A DNA stretch of 64,000 nucleotides, taken from NCBI GenBank assembly GCA_003263845.1, contig JYJN01000172.1, positions 186,001 to 250,000 of the forward strand. The letters run 5' to 3'. Of this stretch, positions 48,942-58,044 are shown piece after piece (position 1 is the stretch's first letter; every line of letters starts with the position of its first letter). The position numbers were made by a program, and so were the translations under genes. The notes under the pieces are model-generated. The model did not search any database. It saw only the letters and a list, made by a program, of their open reading frames with translations, and was not told where the DNA came from. This stretch comes from Vibrio aestivus. GTDB taxonomy: Bacteria > Pseudomonadota > Gammaproteobacteria > Enterobacterales > Vibrionaceae.

Positions 48942-49154
48942 ATGAAAACATCAAAGACCAACTCAAAATCTACGTTGTGCTGTCCTTTGTGTGATGGTGA
49001 AGAGTTTTTAATTTCTGAAAACAGTCACAACATGCTTTGCGCACATTGTGGTTCCTTCCTAGAAAACATAAACAGTATACAGCGTGTCGTTGCGACGCCG
49101 GCTACAAGGCCAAATGGCTCATTTATCCATACAGCCGCAAGCTCTCAACATTAA
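48942..49154 (+). CDS. Small zinc-ribbon-like protein
   Basis: 70 residues from ATG 48942 (MKTSKTNSKSTLCCPLCDGEEF). Two Cys pairs, CPLC and CAHC, about 20 residues apart make a plausible zinc ribbon. The tail is Ser/Thr/Ala-rich. No clear ribosome site; an in-frame start at 48882 exists. The end overlaps the 3' end of the convergent HAD gene by about 30 bases. The clean Cys spacing suggests a real gene. Confidence 0.5.
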   Translation: MKTSKTNSKSTLCCPLCDGEEFLISENSHNMLCAHCGSFLENINSIQRVVATPATRPNGSFIHTAASSQH

Positions 49155-49797
49155 TCAGTGACTTTAACTCGGTTAAGTAGCGTATGCTCGCTACTTTTCT
49201 CGAGTAAAGTGTGGAATGTTCGTTTACTAGTTGGACACTCCGTACCCCTGCTCTCACACCTGCTTCGATGCCTTTCGGCGTATCATCAACATACAAACAA
49301 TCTTCAAGTTTAAAGCCCATCATCATGGCGCTGTAGCGCACAAGGTCCGGTTCGGGTTTCCAACTATTGGTATCAAAAGCAGAAAAGATTTTGCCTTCAA
49401 AATGCTCATAAAGGCCAACTTTCTTTAGTGATTGGGTAATCTGTGCGATGGGCGCATTTCCTGCCACGCAATATTCAATCCGTAAATCTTCTAGATGGTC
49501 CAGAACGTTTGCAACGCCGGGCATCGCCTCTAACTCACGATTGAAAAGAAATTCCAGCTGTTGGCGATACATACCTTCAAGGCGATCGATAGAAGTCGAT
49601 ACATTCAGGTAGTCCCTGACACTGGACAAGATATCTGCGGTTTTACCGCCCTGATAGTGGCTGAGAGCTTGGCTTAACGAATATTCGGCACCCAGTTGTG
49701 TAAAAATGTTCACCAAGGCTTGGCAACGCAACTTCTCACTGTCGATCAAAGTGCCATCACAATCAAAAATGACGCATTTGGTGTTATATCCGCTCAT
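49123..49797 (-). CDS. HAD-family phosphatase (subfamily IA)
   Basis: 224 residues. HAD motif I CVIFDCDGTLIDSE with the nucleophile Asp, a helical cap (LSQALSHYQGGKTADI), motif II YCVAGNAPIAQ, motif III Lys in DTNSWKPEPDLV and motif IV LYVDDTPKGIEAG. This is the organisation of YieH/phosphoglycolate-like phosphatases. Substrate cannot be assigned. Confidence 0.88.
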   Translation of the reverse strand: MSGYNTKCVIFDCDGTLIDSEKLRCQALVNIFTQLGAEYSLSQALSHYQGGKTADILSSVRDYLNVSTSIDRLEGMYRQQLEFLFNRELEAMPGVANVLDHLEDLRIEYCVAGNAPIAQITQSLKKVGLYEHFEGKIFSAFDTNSWKPEPDLVRYSAMMMGFKLEDCLYVDDTPKGIEAGVRAGVRSVQLVNEHSTLYSRKVASIRYLTELKSLINVESLRLYG

Positions 49798-49979
49798 CGC
49801 TAGCCCTCATTAGTCCACAAATTTAATATATACACTAATGGTTTCATCAGAAGCGATTAATGTGGAATTTTGATGACTTAGGCATATCTTTATATCAAAA
49901 CTACTACTTAGTTCGCGCATTTGCACCAAGGCAGTATAGAAAACGCTCAACAGCCTAAAGGAAGAAGTAGCACTTCGGC

Positions 49980-50477
49980 TTAACTTAATAGCCTCTCTAA
50001 ATAAACTATCCCATGGCCACCTTTGAGTTGAGCAAACAATGAAGAGACAAATGCGCTTTGTACCTTTTCAGATTCACAAGCCAAATCAGATATGAGCAGT
50101 TCGTCATCAACTGAAGTGACAATTGCAGCGGCAATTGGTTGACCATCAGCGAAGCCTAAATATAGATCACAAGGCGACGAAAAAATGATCTGCGTGAAAA
50201 ACTCGACGATGGCCTCTTGCTCGGCTTTATCGTCCCAGCGCTTTGCTTGCAGTAGCGAGAACATGACAGTCGCACGGTGAAAATCCACTTTGTACAAATC
50301 ACTATCGGTGAAGCTACCCGAAGTTTCAGGGACATCCATGACTTGATATTCCGCACCTTTCATCCTCGCTTTGTAACAGCGCCTACCTTGAATGCTCTCT
50401 TTAGTAGGAAACTTGATATCGATGTGGGAATAGAGCCATTGGTTTTTTTCTTCGGCTATGGATGGAATCTCAGACAT
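49980..50477 (-). CDS. Protein of unknown function, possibly GNAT-like
   Basis: 165 residues, soluble. The segment CDLYLGFADGQPIAAAIVTSVDDELLISDLA (positions about 103-134, quoted here only as LYLGFADGQPIAAAIVTS and following) has the hairpin pattern of GNAT acetyltransferase strands 4 and 5, but the usual acetyl-CoA Q/R-x-x-G-x-G/A loop is not obvious. I treat the function as unknown. Monocistronic on the minus strand, divergent from creA. Confidence 0.68.
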   Translation of the reverse strand: MSEIPSIAEEKNQWLYSHIDIKFPTKESIQGRRCYKARMKGAEYQVMDVPETSGSFTDSDLYKVDFHRATVMFSLLQAKRWDDKAEQEAIVEFFTQIIFSSPCDLYLGFADGQPIAAAIVTSVDDELLISDLACESEKVQSAFVSSLFAQLKGGHGIVYLERLLS

Positions 50478-50612
50478 TTCATGGTTCGCTCTTGAACTAA
50501 CTATTTAGAATAATAACACTTTTGAGCATATCGATTTGGCTTATTTTTCCCAGTTTTAATGTCACAACAACCTGCTATGATAGTTACAACAATCTACTAC
50601 GGATGGACAAAC

Positions 50613-51083
50613 ATGAAAAAACTGTTGGTTGGTACCCTAGCCGCTTTGGCTCTAGCAGGCTGCTCGGGTGATGAGGTTGGTGATGTCTCACTTGGAATGT
50701 TTACACTAAAAGACATTAAAATTTCGTCTTTAGAAGATGAAGTTGTCACCGGCGTCACTTGCCACATCGCATCGATTGAAGCTAACTTAAGCCTTTCAGA
50801 TCCAAGCGATAGCTCAATTTCCTGTCGTCAAACTGGCGATATCACGCCTGAAATGATCGCTCAAATCGATAAGTCGAGCTCTGGTGAAGTGGTATTTAAG
50901 AAGTCTAAAAGTATTTTCTTTAAGACGATGAAAGTAAGGCGAATATACGACGCCCAGAATCAAACCCTACTTTACTTGTCTTACACGACTAAAGAGACCG
51001 ATGGCAGTTTTAAGCATAGCCTCTCAACTGTACCTCTTTGGGGTACCAAAGCATTCCTAGAAAAACCAGCCGTTACACAGTAG
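50613..51083 (+). CDS. creA: CreA-family protein, predicted lipoprotein
   Basis: 156 residues. The N-terminus KLLVGTLAALALAGC is a lipoprotein signal with a lipobox Cys, followed by DVSLGMFTLKDIKISSLED and VTCHIASIEANLSLSDPSDSS, diagnostic of CreA. Function remains poorly defined. The correct ATG is 50613; a longer in-frame start would precede the lipobox by 18 residues. A terminator follows. Confidence 0.88.
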   Translation: MKKLLVGTLAALALAGCSGDEVGDVSLGMFTLKDIKISSLEDEVVTGVTCHIASIEANLSLSDPSDSSISCRQTGDITPEMIAQIDKSSSGEVVFKKSKSIFFKTMKVRRIYDAQNQTLLYLSYTTKETDGSFKHSLSTVPLWGTKAFLEKPAVTQ

Positions 51084-51097
51084 GCGGTTTTCCCATT

Positions 51098-51131
51098 AAG
51101 GTTATCCCTACCTCCTTAGGGGTAACCTTTT
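51098..51131 (+). terminator. Terminator after creA
   Basis: AAGGTTA-T-CCC (51098-51108) pairs with GGGGTAACCTT (51119-51128) and is followed by T residues (51128-51131). Confidence 0.65.
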
Positions 51132-51170
51132 GAAATTCCATCCGCCTCAGCGTTTATAACCATTCTCCTT

Positions 51171-51200
51171 TGATCTAATCCTCAAAGTACTTCGTACTAT
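51171..51200 (+). promoter_or_regulatory. Candidate ChrR-type sigma-E promoter upstream of the Lon-N-domain gene
   Basis: TGATCT (51171-51176), an 18-base spacer and TACTAT (51195-51200) mirror the arrangement at 51835-51864 before the sigma factor gene, and resemble the TGATCC -35 element known for the Rhodobacter sigma-E/ChrR regulon. The start codon is 25 bases further on. Confidence 0.45.
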
Positions 51201-51224
51201 TTGGAAACATTGGAAGGAATAAAC

Positions 51225-51833
51225 GTGCACAATCAAATCACCCAAGATAATGGTCCAAACAAGCAAGCAGAAGAACTTGCCGTGTTTCCATTAAAACTGT
51301 TTATTTTGCCTCAAGGTAGGCAAAGACTACGGATTTTTGAAGCTAAATATGTATCCATGGTTGGCACCATACGCAGCGACGAAGGCTTCGTTATCGCCTG
51401 CCCAGACGCAAGTCAGCCCTTTGGCATTTCCAACTGGGGCACCTTAGTCAAGATCGTCGATTTCCACATTGGAGATGATGGGCTACTGCTCATCGATGTA
51501 GAAGGACAACAGATCGTTTCGTTGCAAAATCACCACTACCAATCAGATGGACTCTTAGTTGCGACACCAACGGAGGTCAAACATTGGGACAACCCGACTG
51601 GTTTAAAGCCAAACAGCACACTCGCCGAAACGTTACAGCGAGTGTTCAAAAACTACGACTACATTGCAGATTTATATACGGATACCCATTTCGAGAAAGC
51701 TGAATGGGTGTGCTCAAGGCTCATCGAAGTAATGCCAGTGGCTCTTGATGTTAAAGAAAAATTTATAGAACCAGACAGTTTTCCCCAACTTGTTACTTTT
51801 CTTTTAGATTTGATTGAAGAAAGTCGAAATTAA
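51225..51833 (+). CDS. Lon N-terminal (substrate-binding) domain protein
   Basis: 202 residues forming a stand-alone Lon-N/PUA-like domain: VFPLKLFILPQGRQRLRIFEAKY, PFGISNWGTLVKIVDF, and a C-terminal helical part (LLDLIEESRN). There is no ATPase or protease domain. GTG 51225 is chosen because GGAAGGAA lies directly upstream; the in-frame TTG at 51201 overlaps the promoter candidate. It immediately precedes the ECF sigma gene and probably shares its stress control. Confidence 0.82.
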   Translation: MHNQITQDNGPNKQAEELAVFPLKLFILPQGRQRLRIFEAKYVSMVGTIRSDEGFVIACPDASQPFGISNWGTLVKIVDFHIGDDGLLLIDVEGQQIVSLQNHHYQSDGLLVATPTEVKHWDNPTGLKPNSTLAETLQRVFKNYDYIADLYTDTHFEKAEWVCSRLIEVMPVALDVKEKFIEPDSFPQLVTFLLDLIEESRN

Positions 51834-51834
51834 C

Positions 51835-51864
51835 TGATCCAAAAATATATACAAAGCGTATAGA
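51835..51864 (+). promoter_or_regulatory. Candidate autoregulatory sigma-E promoter for rpoE-chrR
   Basis: TGATCC (51835-51840), an 18-base spacer and TATAGA (51859-51864). The -35 is identical to that reported for the singlet-oxygen sigma-E of Rhodobacter. It lies right before the sigma gene, as expected for autoregulation. Confidence 0.5.
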
Positions 51865-51896
51865 TACTAAAATGATGTGTATGGTTGGTAATAGAA

Positions 51897-52526
51897 ATGC
51901 AGACACGGATGCAAGAAGACAAACAGAAGAAAGAACACATTGTCGCTTCGGACAACCAAGCTCCGAAAGAGTTGTCACACTGGCTTGAATGTGTTGCTAC
52001 AAAGCGCGACCAAAAAGCGTTTACCGAGTTATTCAAGTTCTTCGCGCCAAAAATAAAGCGCTTTGGGATCAACAAGCTCAACAATGAAGCATCAGCTAAC
52101 GAGCTCATACAAGAGACGATGACGTCTGTTTGGAGAAAGGCTCACTTATTCGACAGCAACAAAGGTGCTGCCACTACGTGGGTCTACACAGTAATGCGAA
52201 ACGCTTGTTTTGATATGTTGCGTAAGATAAAAGCCAAACCGGAGCAAAACCTTTCAGATGACTTGTGGCCACTGGACAGCTTGGCTGATGAACAGTCGTC
52301 AGAAGAAGATAACTTCAAAGATCACCTGTTATCAAAACAGATGCTCAGATATGTCGACACTTTGCCTCCTGCACAGCAAACCGTCGTTAAGGGCGTCTAT
52401 TATCAAGAACTTTCACAAGACCAATTAGCGAAGCAACTTGGCGTGCCACTTGGCACGATTAAATCTCGACTTCGTCTAGCCTTAGCACGGCTTAAACAGC
52501 AAATGGGAGAACAATACCATGATTAA
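51897..52526 (+). CDS. rpoE: ECF RNA polymerase sigma factor, ChrR-associated type
   Basis: About 209 residues. Region 2: AFTELFKFFAPKIKRFGI, ANELIQETMTSVWRKA, TWVYTVMRNACFDMLRK. Region 4: LPPAQQTVVKGVYYQELS, QLGVPLGTIKSRLRLALARLK. It is paired with a ChrR anti-sigma gene that overlaps it by eight bases, identifying the singlet-oxygen/photo-oxidative type rather than the envelope-stress RpoE. Start choice is uncertain: ATG 51897, TTG 51885 or ATG 51909. Confidence 0.9.
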   Translation: MQTRMQEDKQKKEHIVASDNQAPKELSHWLECVATKRDQKAFTELFKFFAPKIKRFGINKLNNEASANELIQETMTSVWRKAHLFDSNKGAATTWVYTVMRNACFDMLRKIKAKPEQNLSDDLWPLDSLADEQSSEEDNFKDHLLSKQMLRYVDTLPPAQQTVVKGVYYQELSQDQLAKQLGVPLGTIKSRLRLALARLKQQMGEQYHD

Positions 52527-53217
52527 ATTCCACCCTGACACAGCTGTTTTAAAGCAATTTGCAGCTGGTGAACTTCCTGACTCTATTTCAGTGATCGTGG
52601 CAAGCCACGTAGAAATGTGCCCCCAATGTCAAAAGGTAGTAGAGCTTGAAAACGAACTTTTGGCTAAGCAAGCGTTCGATTCCGAAACTAGTGATCTTTC
52701 TGGCAGCTTTGGCGATAGCGTTGTTTTGGATTCTCTACAAGTTGAAGACGAGTTCGCTACAATGATTGCGTCAATTACGTCCGACAATTCTACGCCCCAC
52801 GCTGCTACTTGTAGCAAAGCCGATAACGAACTCATAGTGAATGGAAAAACGATTTCTCTACCAAGAGCATTAAGTTCTATCCGCCTCAAAGAATGGAGTG
52901 GAATTGGTAAAGTGTCACGTTCACGACTTGACCTTGACGACGATAACTTACGCGCGAGCCTTCTACACATTGATGTTGGTGGTCAAGTGCCTGCTCATAC
53001 ACACAAAGGCTTTGAGATTACTTTATTACTACAAGGTAGTTTCAAGGACGAGATGGGCACTTACAAACAAGGTGACTTCGTGTGGTTGAATGGCGAACAC
53101 ACCCATAATCCAATCAGTGAAGAAGGCTGTATTTGCCTCACAGTTTCGAGTGATGCACTACACTTCACGGAGGGCGTGAGTAAGTTGTTCAATCCAATCG
53201 GTAAATTGATTTACTAA
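52519..53217 (+). CDS. chrR: ChrR-family zinc anti-sigma factor
   Basis: 232 residues. N-terminal anti-sigma domain with the zinc motif HVEMCPQC (H-x3-C-x2-C) and an N-terminal His (KFHPDTAVLK). C-terminal cupin: IDVGGQVPAHTHKGFEITLLLQG with His-x-His and Glu, and LNGEHTHNP. In Rhodobacter ChrR holds sigma-E until singlet oxygen triggers release; the cupin is needed for that response. Its start lies inside the end of the sigma gene, ensuring coupled synthesis. Confidence 0.92.
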   Translation: MIKFHPDTAVLKQFAAGELPDSISVIVASHVEMCPQCQKVVELENELLAKQAFDSETSDLSGSFGDSVVLDSLQVEDEFATMIASITSDNSTPHAATCSKADNELIVNGKTISLPRALSSIRLKEWSGIGKVSRSRLDLDDDNLRASLLHIDVGGQVPAHTHKGFEITLLLQGSFKDEMGTYKQGDFVWLNGEHTHNPISEEGCICLTVSSDALHFTEGVSKLFNPIGKLIY

Positions 53218-53271
53218 CAACAAAAATAATAATCATAAACACACCAAATCTACACGGCGGGAGTAGTCATC

Positions 53272-54218
53272 ATGGACGTTAGATTAAAAATTGGCATTAG
53301 CGCATGTGTACTAGGACAAAAAGTGCGCTTCGACAAAGGCCATAAAGCGTTACATTTTTGTACCAAAGAACTTTCTGAGTTTGCAGACTTTACACCCGTG
53401 TGCCCAGAAGTTGGAGTTGGGCTGCCTATCCCCGCCCGACCATTCGTCAAATTAACCAAGGCGACGTAATTACCGTATCCCGAGCAGATGGTACTGGGGA
53501 TGTTACCGAGGCGCTAACTCAATTCGGACAAAATTTTGCTGCCAATCACCAGGAAGAACTTAGCGGATTTATTTTCTGCGCCAAAAGTCCCTCTTGCGGT
53601 ATGGAGCGCGTAAAGGTTTATCACAAAAACGGCAAAGGCTCGGAGTCTAACGGCATTGGCCTGTTTGCTAAGCAGATAATGGAAGCCAACCCAGATATGC
53701 CATGCGAGGAAAACGGTCGCCTTAATGACCCAATCCTTCGCGAGAACTTTATGACCCGTGCTTACACGTACCAAAAGTGGCTCAACCTTAAGAAGACAGG
53801 TCTAACCAAACATAAGATCATTGCGTTTCACAGTGAACATAAATACCTAGTGATGAGCCATCACGTCGAGGGCTATAAGAGCCTTGGCAAACTGCTAGCG
53901 CAACCTGACGTTGACGTAGATGAGCTTGCAAAAGAGTATATTTCCGGTTTGATGCAGGCTCTATCGCATCATGCAACACGCAAGAGTCACACAAATACGC
54001 TTCAGCACCTACAAGGTTACTTTAAAAAGCATTTGGATACCGCCAAGAAGCAAGAGCTCGCAGGCGAGATCCATTCCTTCCGCGAAGGCGTCACACCGCT
54101 TTTGGTTCCTATTGCTTTGATTAACCACTATTTGCAAGAGTTTCCGAACGAATATCTTGCTTCACAAACATATTTGAACCCACATCCAAAACAATTACGA
54201 CTGAGGTATGGATATTGA
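53272..54218 (+). CDS. DUF523/DUF1722 protein (YbgA-like, one frameshift)
   Basis: About 315 residues. N-terminal DUF523: KIGISACVLGQKVRFDKGHK, TPVCPEVGVGLPIPRPTIR and IFCAKSPSCGMERVKVY, with several conserved Cys. C-terminal DUF1722 (from about 195): KHKIIAFHSEHKYLVMSH, LMQALSHHATRKSHTNTLQHL in two parts. The frame breaks near 53425, where one C is missing from a C run. DUF1722 (YbgA) genes are commonly next to photolyase, as here; biochemical function is unknown. Its end overlaps the photolyase start by four bases. Confidence 0.87.
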
Positions 54219-55619
54219 CAGCGCTACTTTGGTTTAGACGCGATTTAAGGATTCAAGACAACCCCGCTTTGTTACACGCTCTTTCCCTTGGCGTTAACAA
54301 GGCGGCTTTCCTTTCAACGCCGGCGCAATGGGCACAGCACAACCTAGCTCCGATTCAAGCGCATCTGATCACACGCCAACTCAACGAACTCAAAGTCCAA
54401 CTTGCGGAATTAGGCGTGGAGCTTTTTCACCTACCATGTACCGACTACGACTCGCAAGCTCAGTCTCTCATCGATTATTGCCGCAAAGGCGGCTACGACA
54501 CGGTTGTAGTCAATCAAGAACTGGAGCTCAATGAACTGCAGCGAGACGAGAATGTAGCAAGCCAGTTGAACCTAGTCTCTTTTCAAAGCGACACAATCGC
54601 ACCGCTTGGGACTGTAGTTAACAAGCAAGGTGAGATGTATAAAGTCTTCACACCTTTTAAACGTGCTTGGCTTAAATGCATCTCTGAGCACGGCATAGAA
54701 GTGAGTTCCATTGACCAAAATCAACACTACCCTTCGGCAGATCAGCAAGAAGCAGAAAAGGACAACGACTTTGTCTTCGATTACCCAATGAAGGACTCGA
54801 CACTCTGGCCATCAGCTAGTCGTGTTGTGAATGAAGTTGTCCCTCACTTTATGTCTGAGAAAGTCTCTCACTACTCTAGGCTAAGAGATATTCCGTCGGT
54901 TAAAGGCACGTCTGGTTTGTCACCTTATTTGGCAATTGGCGCAATTAGCAGCCGGCATCTTGCTCATACATTGATTTCTCATGACCCTGAGTTGCTTCAC
55001 AATGAAAGCAAACCAGAATTCTCATGGCTAAACGAACTTATTTGGCGTGATTTCTACAAGCACTTACTGTTCCACTATCCAAACTTGGTAAAAGGTCAGT
55101 GCTTTAATCCCAAATATGCGAACCTCAACTGGCCACATCGTGAAGACTTGTTCAAAGCTTGGTGCGAAGGTCGCACTGGCTACCCTATCGTTGATGCGGC
55201 GATGAGACAGCTAGTCAAAACAGGCTGGATGCACAACAGGCTTCGAATGATCACAGCGAGCTTTTTAACCAAGCATTTATTGATCGACTGGCGGCACGGC
55301 GAAAAAGTTTTTCATGCAGCACCTGATTGATGGCGATTACAGCGCCAACAACGGCGGCTGGCAATGGGCTTCGAGTGTTGGCTGCGATGCACAACCGTAT
55401 TTTCGTATTTTCAATCCTATCACTCAGAGTAAAAAGTTTGATCCTAAAGGAGTTTTCCTGCGTAAGTATTTACCAGAGTTAGCTAATATCCCTGATAAAG
55501 AGATTCATTTCCCACATAGCTACCTCAATAAGATCAATGCTCAAAATCAATACTGGGCAGCGATAGTTGACCATAAGGAAGCAAGGGCAAGAGCGCTCGA
55601 CTTCTTCAAACAACCTTGA
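54215..55619 (+). CDS. phrB: Deoxyribodipyrimidine photolyase (one frameshift)
   Basis: Light-driven repair of cyclobutane pyrimidine dimers using FADH-. About 468 residues. N-terminal photolyase domain (LLWFRRDLRIQDNPALLHAL), FAD-binding helical domain (SPYLAIGAISSRHL, LNELIWRDFYKHLLFHYP, GRTGYPIVDAAMRQL, TGWMHNRLRMITASFLTKHL, DGDYSANNGGWQWASS). TTG start 54215 overlaps the upstream stop. An extra T near 55312 breaks the frame; removing it gives GEKVFMQHLIDGDYSA. Presence in the sigma-E/ChrR cluster fits photo-oxidative stress control. Confidence 0.94.
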
Positions 55620-55643
55620 TTTCTTAAGACAAAAGGATGAGTT

Positions 55644-56078
55644 ATGTCAGAATCAATCTGGTTACAGCGCTTCGTTGATGTGTACAGTGAGCTTGGTACG
55701 GACAACCTCGACCTTCTTAGTACTGTTTATCATAGCGACGTCGTATTCATAGACCCAATGCACCAATTGGAAGGCAAAGAGCAGCTACTTGGCTATTTCC
55801 ATCAACTCTATGGAAACGTAATTAGCTGCCAATTTGTTATCGAGCATGTCATGGAGTCGGATCACGAAGCAGCAATATACTGGACCATGACTTTTTCACA
55901 CTTCCAACTCAATAAAAGAAATCCTGTATCGGTGCAAGGACATTCGCACATCAAAGCGAAAGACGATTTGGTTGTCTATCATCGAGACTTCCTCGATGTT
56001 GGAGCCATGCTCTATGAGCACATCCCTCTCATCGGGAAGGTCATCAAAACCATAAAGCGAAGAGCGAGCACCGCATGA
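55644..56078 (+). CDS. NTF2-like (SnoaL) protein
   Basis: 144 residues. The fold is suggested by the helix LQRFVDVYSELGTDNLDLLS, the strand DVVFIDPMHQLEGKEQLLGYF and EAAIYWTMTFSHFQL, ending HIKAKDDLVVYHRDFLDVGAM, all as in nuclear-transport-factor-2-like proteins. No catalytic residue is obvious. The stop overlaps the SDR start (ATGA), so it belongs to the same operon; this pairing is common in ChrR-linked clusters. Confidence 0.85.
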   Translation: MSESIWLQRFVDVYSELGTDNLDLLSTVYHSDVVFIDPMHQLEGKEQLLGYFHQLYGNVISCQFVIEHVMESDHEAAIYWTMTFSHFQLNKRNPVSVQGHSHIKAKDDLVVYHRDFLDVGAMLYEHIPLIGKVIKTIKRRASTA

Positions 56079-56788
56079 ATATTTTGATAACCGGTGCAAC
56101 ATCAGGGATAGGAAAAGCTCTTGCCGTTAATTACTCGGCGGCAGGACACCAAATTCTTGCATGTGGACGCAGCAAAAATAAATTGGACGCCCTAGAAGCT
56201 GAGTATGACAACATACAGCCACTTTGCTTCGATCTCACTGAATTTGATAACTATCCAGAATTAAAGGATGGTGAAGAACTTGATCTGCTCATTCTCAACG
56301 CAGGTGACTGCGAGTACATCGATAACCCATTACACTTCGATGCCAAGATGTTCGAGCGTGTCATTAACATAAACCTTATTTCGATTGGGTATGCGCTAGA
56401 GAAGTGGCTCAAACATATTAAGCCAGGCGGTAGACTCGTGGTGGTGAGTTCCAGCGCAGGACTAATACCACTCCCACGAGCAGAGGCTTACGGAACCTCG
56501 AAGGCAGCACTGACTTATCTAACTCATACATTAGCTGCGACCCTGAAGAAAAGTCATGTTAACGTTTCAGTTGTGTTGCCAGGATTTGTAGAAACTCCGC
56601 TGACAGACAGAAACACGTTTTCAATGCCTATGATCGTTACTGTCGACGAAGCCACAAAACAGATCATTACTGGGATAGAAAAGGGAAAATCCGAAATCAG
56701 TTTCCCTAAAGTATTTATATTTATAATGAAGTGCCTAAGGCTCCTTCCTTCAGGGCTTTGGCAGCGTCTCGCGACAAGGATGACATAA
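56075..56788 (+). CDS. Short-chain dehydrogenase/reductase
   Basis: 237 residues. NAD(P)-binding NILITGATSGIGKALAVNY, NAG motif LLILNAGDCEY, catalytic Ser in VVVSSSAGLIP and Tyr-x3-Lys in AYGTSKAAL. After PGFVETPLTD the C-terminal part carries a hydrophobic stretch (VFIFIMKCLRLLP). Substrate unknown; the operon context (lipid methyltransferase, FAD oxidoreductase) suggests a lipid or aldehyde substrate. It is two bases from the next gene. Confidence 0.9.
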   Translation: MNILITGATSGIGKALAVNYSAAGHQILACGRSKNKLDALEAEYDNIQPLCFDLTEFDNYPELKDGEELDLLILNAGDCEYIDNPLHFDAKMFERVININLISIGYALEKWLKHIKPGGRLVVVSSSAGLIPLPRAEAYGTSKAALTYLTHTLAATLKKSHVNVSVVLPGFVETPLTDRNTFSMPMIVTVDEATKQIITGIEKGKSEISFPKVFIFIMKCLRLLPSGLWQRLATRMT

Positions 56789-56790
56789 TA

Positions 56791-58044
56791 ATGAAGAAAA
56801 TCGCAGTCATTGGCTCTGGAATCTCAGGCCTTACATGCGCACATCTACTCGACAAGCAGTATGACGTTACCGTTTTTGAAAAAAACCACTACGTGGGTGG
56901 TCACACCGCCACCGTTGACATCGAACACAACGGACGCCCATATGCCATCGATACTGGTTTTATCGTATTCAATAATCGCACTTATCCAAATTTCTTAAAG
57001 CTGTTGGCCCGGTTGGGTATCGACCGTCAGCCGACTGAGATGAGCTTTAGCGTAAATAACCGACAAACTCAGTTTGAATATAATGGTCACGGAATCAATT
57101 CTCTGTTTGCTCAACGCAGAAACATCTTCAGGCCTCAATTTTGGCGCTTGATTTCAGACATTTTGCGCTTTAACAAGTTATGCAAATCCATCTACCACAG
57201 CAACGTTTATGATGACGGCGCGAAACTCGGCGATTTCTTAAAAGGAAATGGGTTCAGTGATTTCTTTAGTGAACACTACATTCTACCTATGGGAGCCGCG
57301 ATCTGGTCTACAAGTTTAGAAGAAATGGAACGCTTTGAACTTAAGTTCTTCATTCAATTCTTCTTTAACCATGGCTTGTTAAATATTACGGATAGGCCGC
57401 AATGGTACGTTGTTCCCGGTGGTTCTCGCGAGTACGTTAAAGTCATAACGGCTCAGTTATCAAAACCTGTTCAAACCAACGCGACGATTCGCACGGTTAC
57501 CCGTTCAGGCCATGGCGTTACCATTGAGATGCTAGATGGTGAACTATTGAAGTTTGACGAGGTTATTTTCGCTTGCCATTCCGATCAAGCATTGAGCTTA
57601 CTCAGCGACCCCACACAAGACGAAAAAGCCGTTCTGGGTAGCATCCCTTACAGCCGAAACGAAGTTGTTCTTCATACCGACATCGGCATGTTGCCTAAGC
57701 GTCGTCTTGCTTGGGCCAGTTGGAACTACCGATTAGACGGAGAATCAAATCGCCCCGCTTGTGTCACCTACAACATGAACATCCTTCAGGGCATTGAAAG
57801 CGACGATACCTTCTGCGTTACTCTTAACCAAACTGACGCTATTGATCCCGATAAGATCATCAAAAAGTTTGTTTACCATCACCCTGTGTTAAACACCACC
57901 AGTGTAGCCGCTCAAAAACAGCGAGATTTGATTAATGGTAAAAATAACACACACTTTGTAGGTGCCTATTGGTATAACGGATTCCATGAAGATGGCGTAC
58001 GAAGCGCTCTCGATGTCACTTCAATTTTCGGAGCTACTCTATGA
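56791..58044 (+). CDS. FAD/NAD(P)-binding amine-oxidase-like oxidoreductase
   Basis: 417 residues. FAD motif AVIGSGISGLTCAHLLDKQ, then YDVTVFEKNHYVGGHTATVD, IDTGFIVFNNRTYPNF, PMGAAIWSTS and YVVPGGSREYVKVI. This is the group found with DUF1365 and Cfa-like genes in many proteobacteria. A desaturase-type role on lipid acyl chains is plausible by analogy to bacterial furan-fatty-acid pathways, but this is inference. ATG 56791 is the start. The stop overlaps the DUF1365 start (ATGA). Confidence 0.9.
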   Translation: MKKIAVIGSGISGLTCAHLLDKQYDVTVFEKNHYVGGHTATVDIEHNGRPYAIDTGFIVFNNRTYPNFLKLLARLGIDRQPTEMSFSVNNRQTQFEYNGHGINSLFAQRRNIFRPQFWRLISDILRFNKLCKSIYHSNVYDDGAKLGDFLKGNGFSDFFSEHYILPMGAAIWSTSLEEMERFELKFFIQFFFNHGLLNITDRPQWYVVPGGSREYVKVITAQLSKPVQTNATIRTVTRSGHGVTIEMLDGELLKFDEVIFACHSDQALSLLSDPTQDEKAVLGSIPYSRNEVVLHTDIGMLPKRRLAWASWNYRLDGESNRPACVTYNMNILQGIESDDTFCVTLNQTDAIDPDKIIKKFVYHHPVLNTTSVAAQKQRDLINGKNNTHFVGAYWYNGFHEDGVRSALDVTSIFGATL

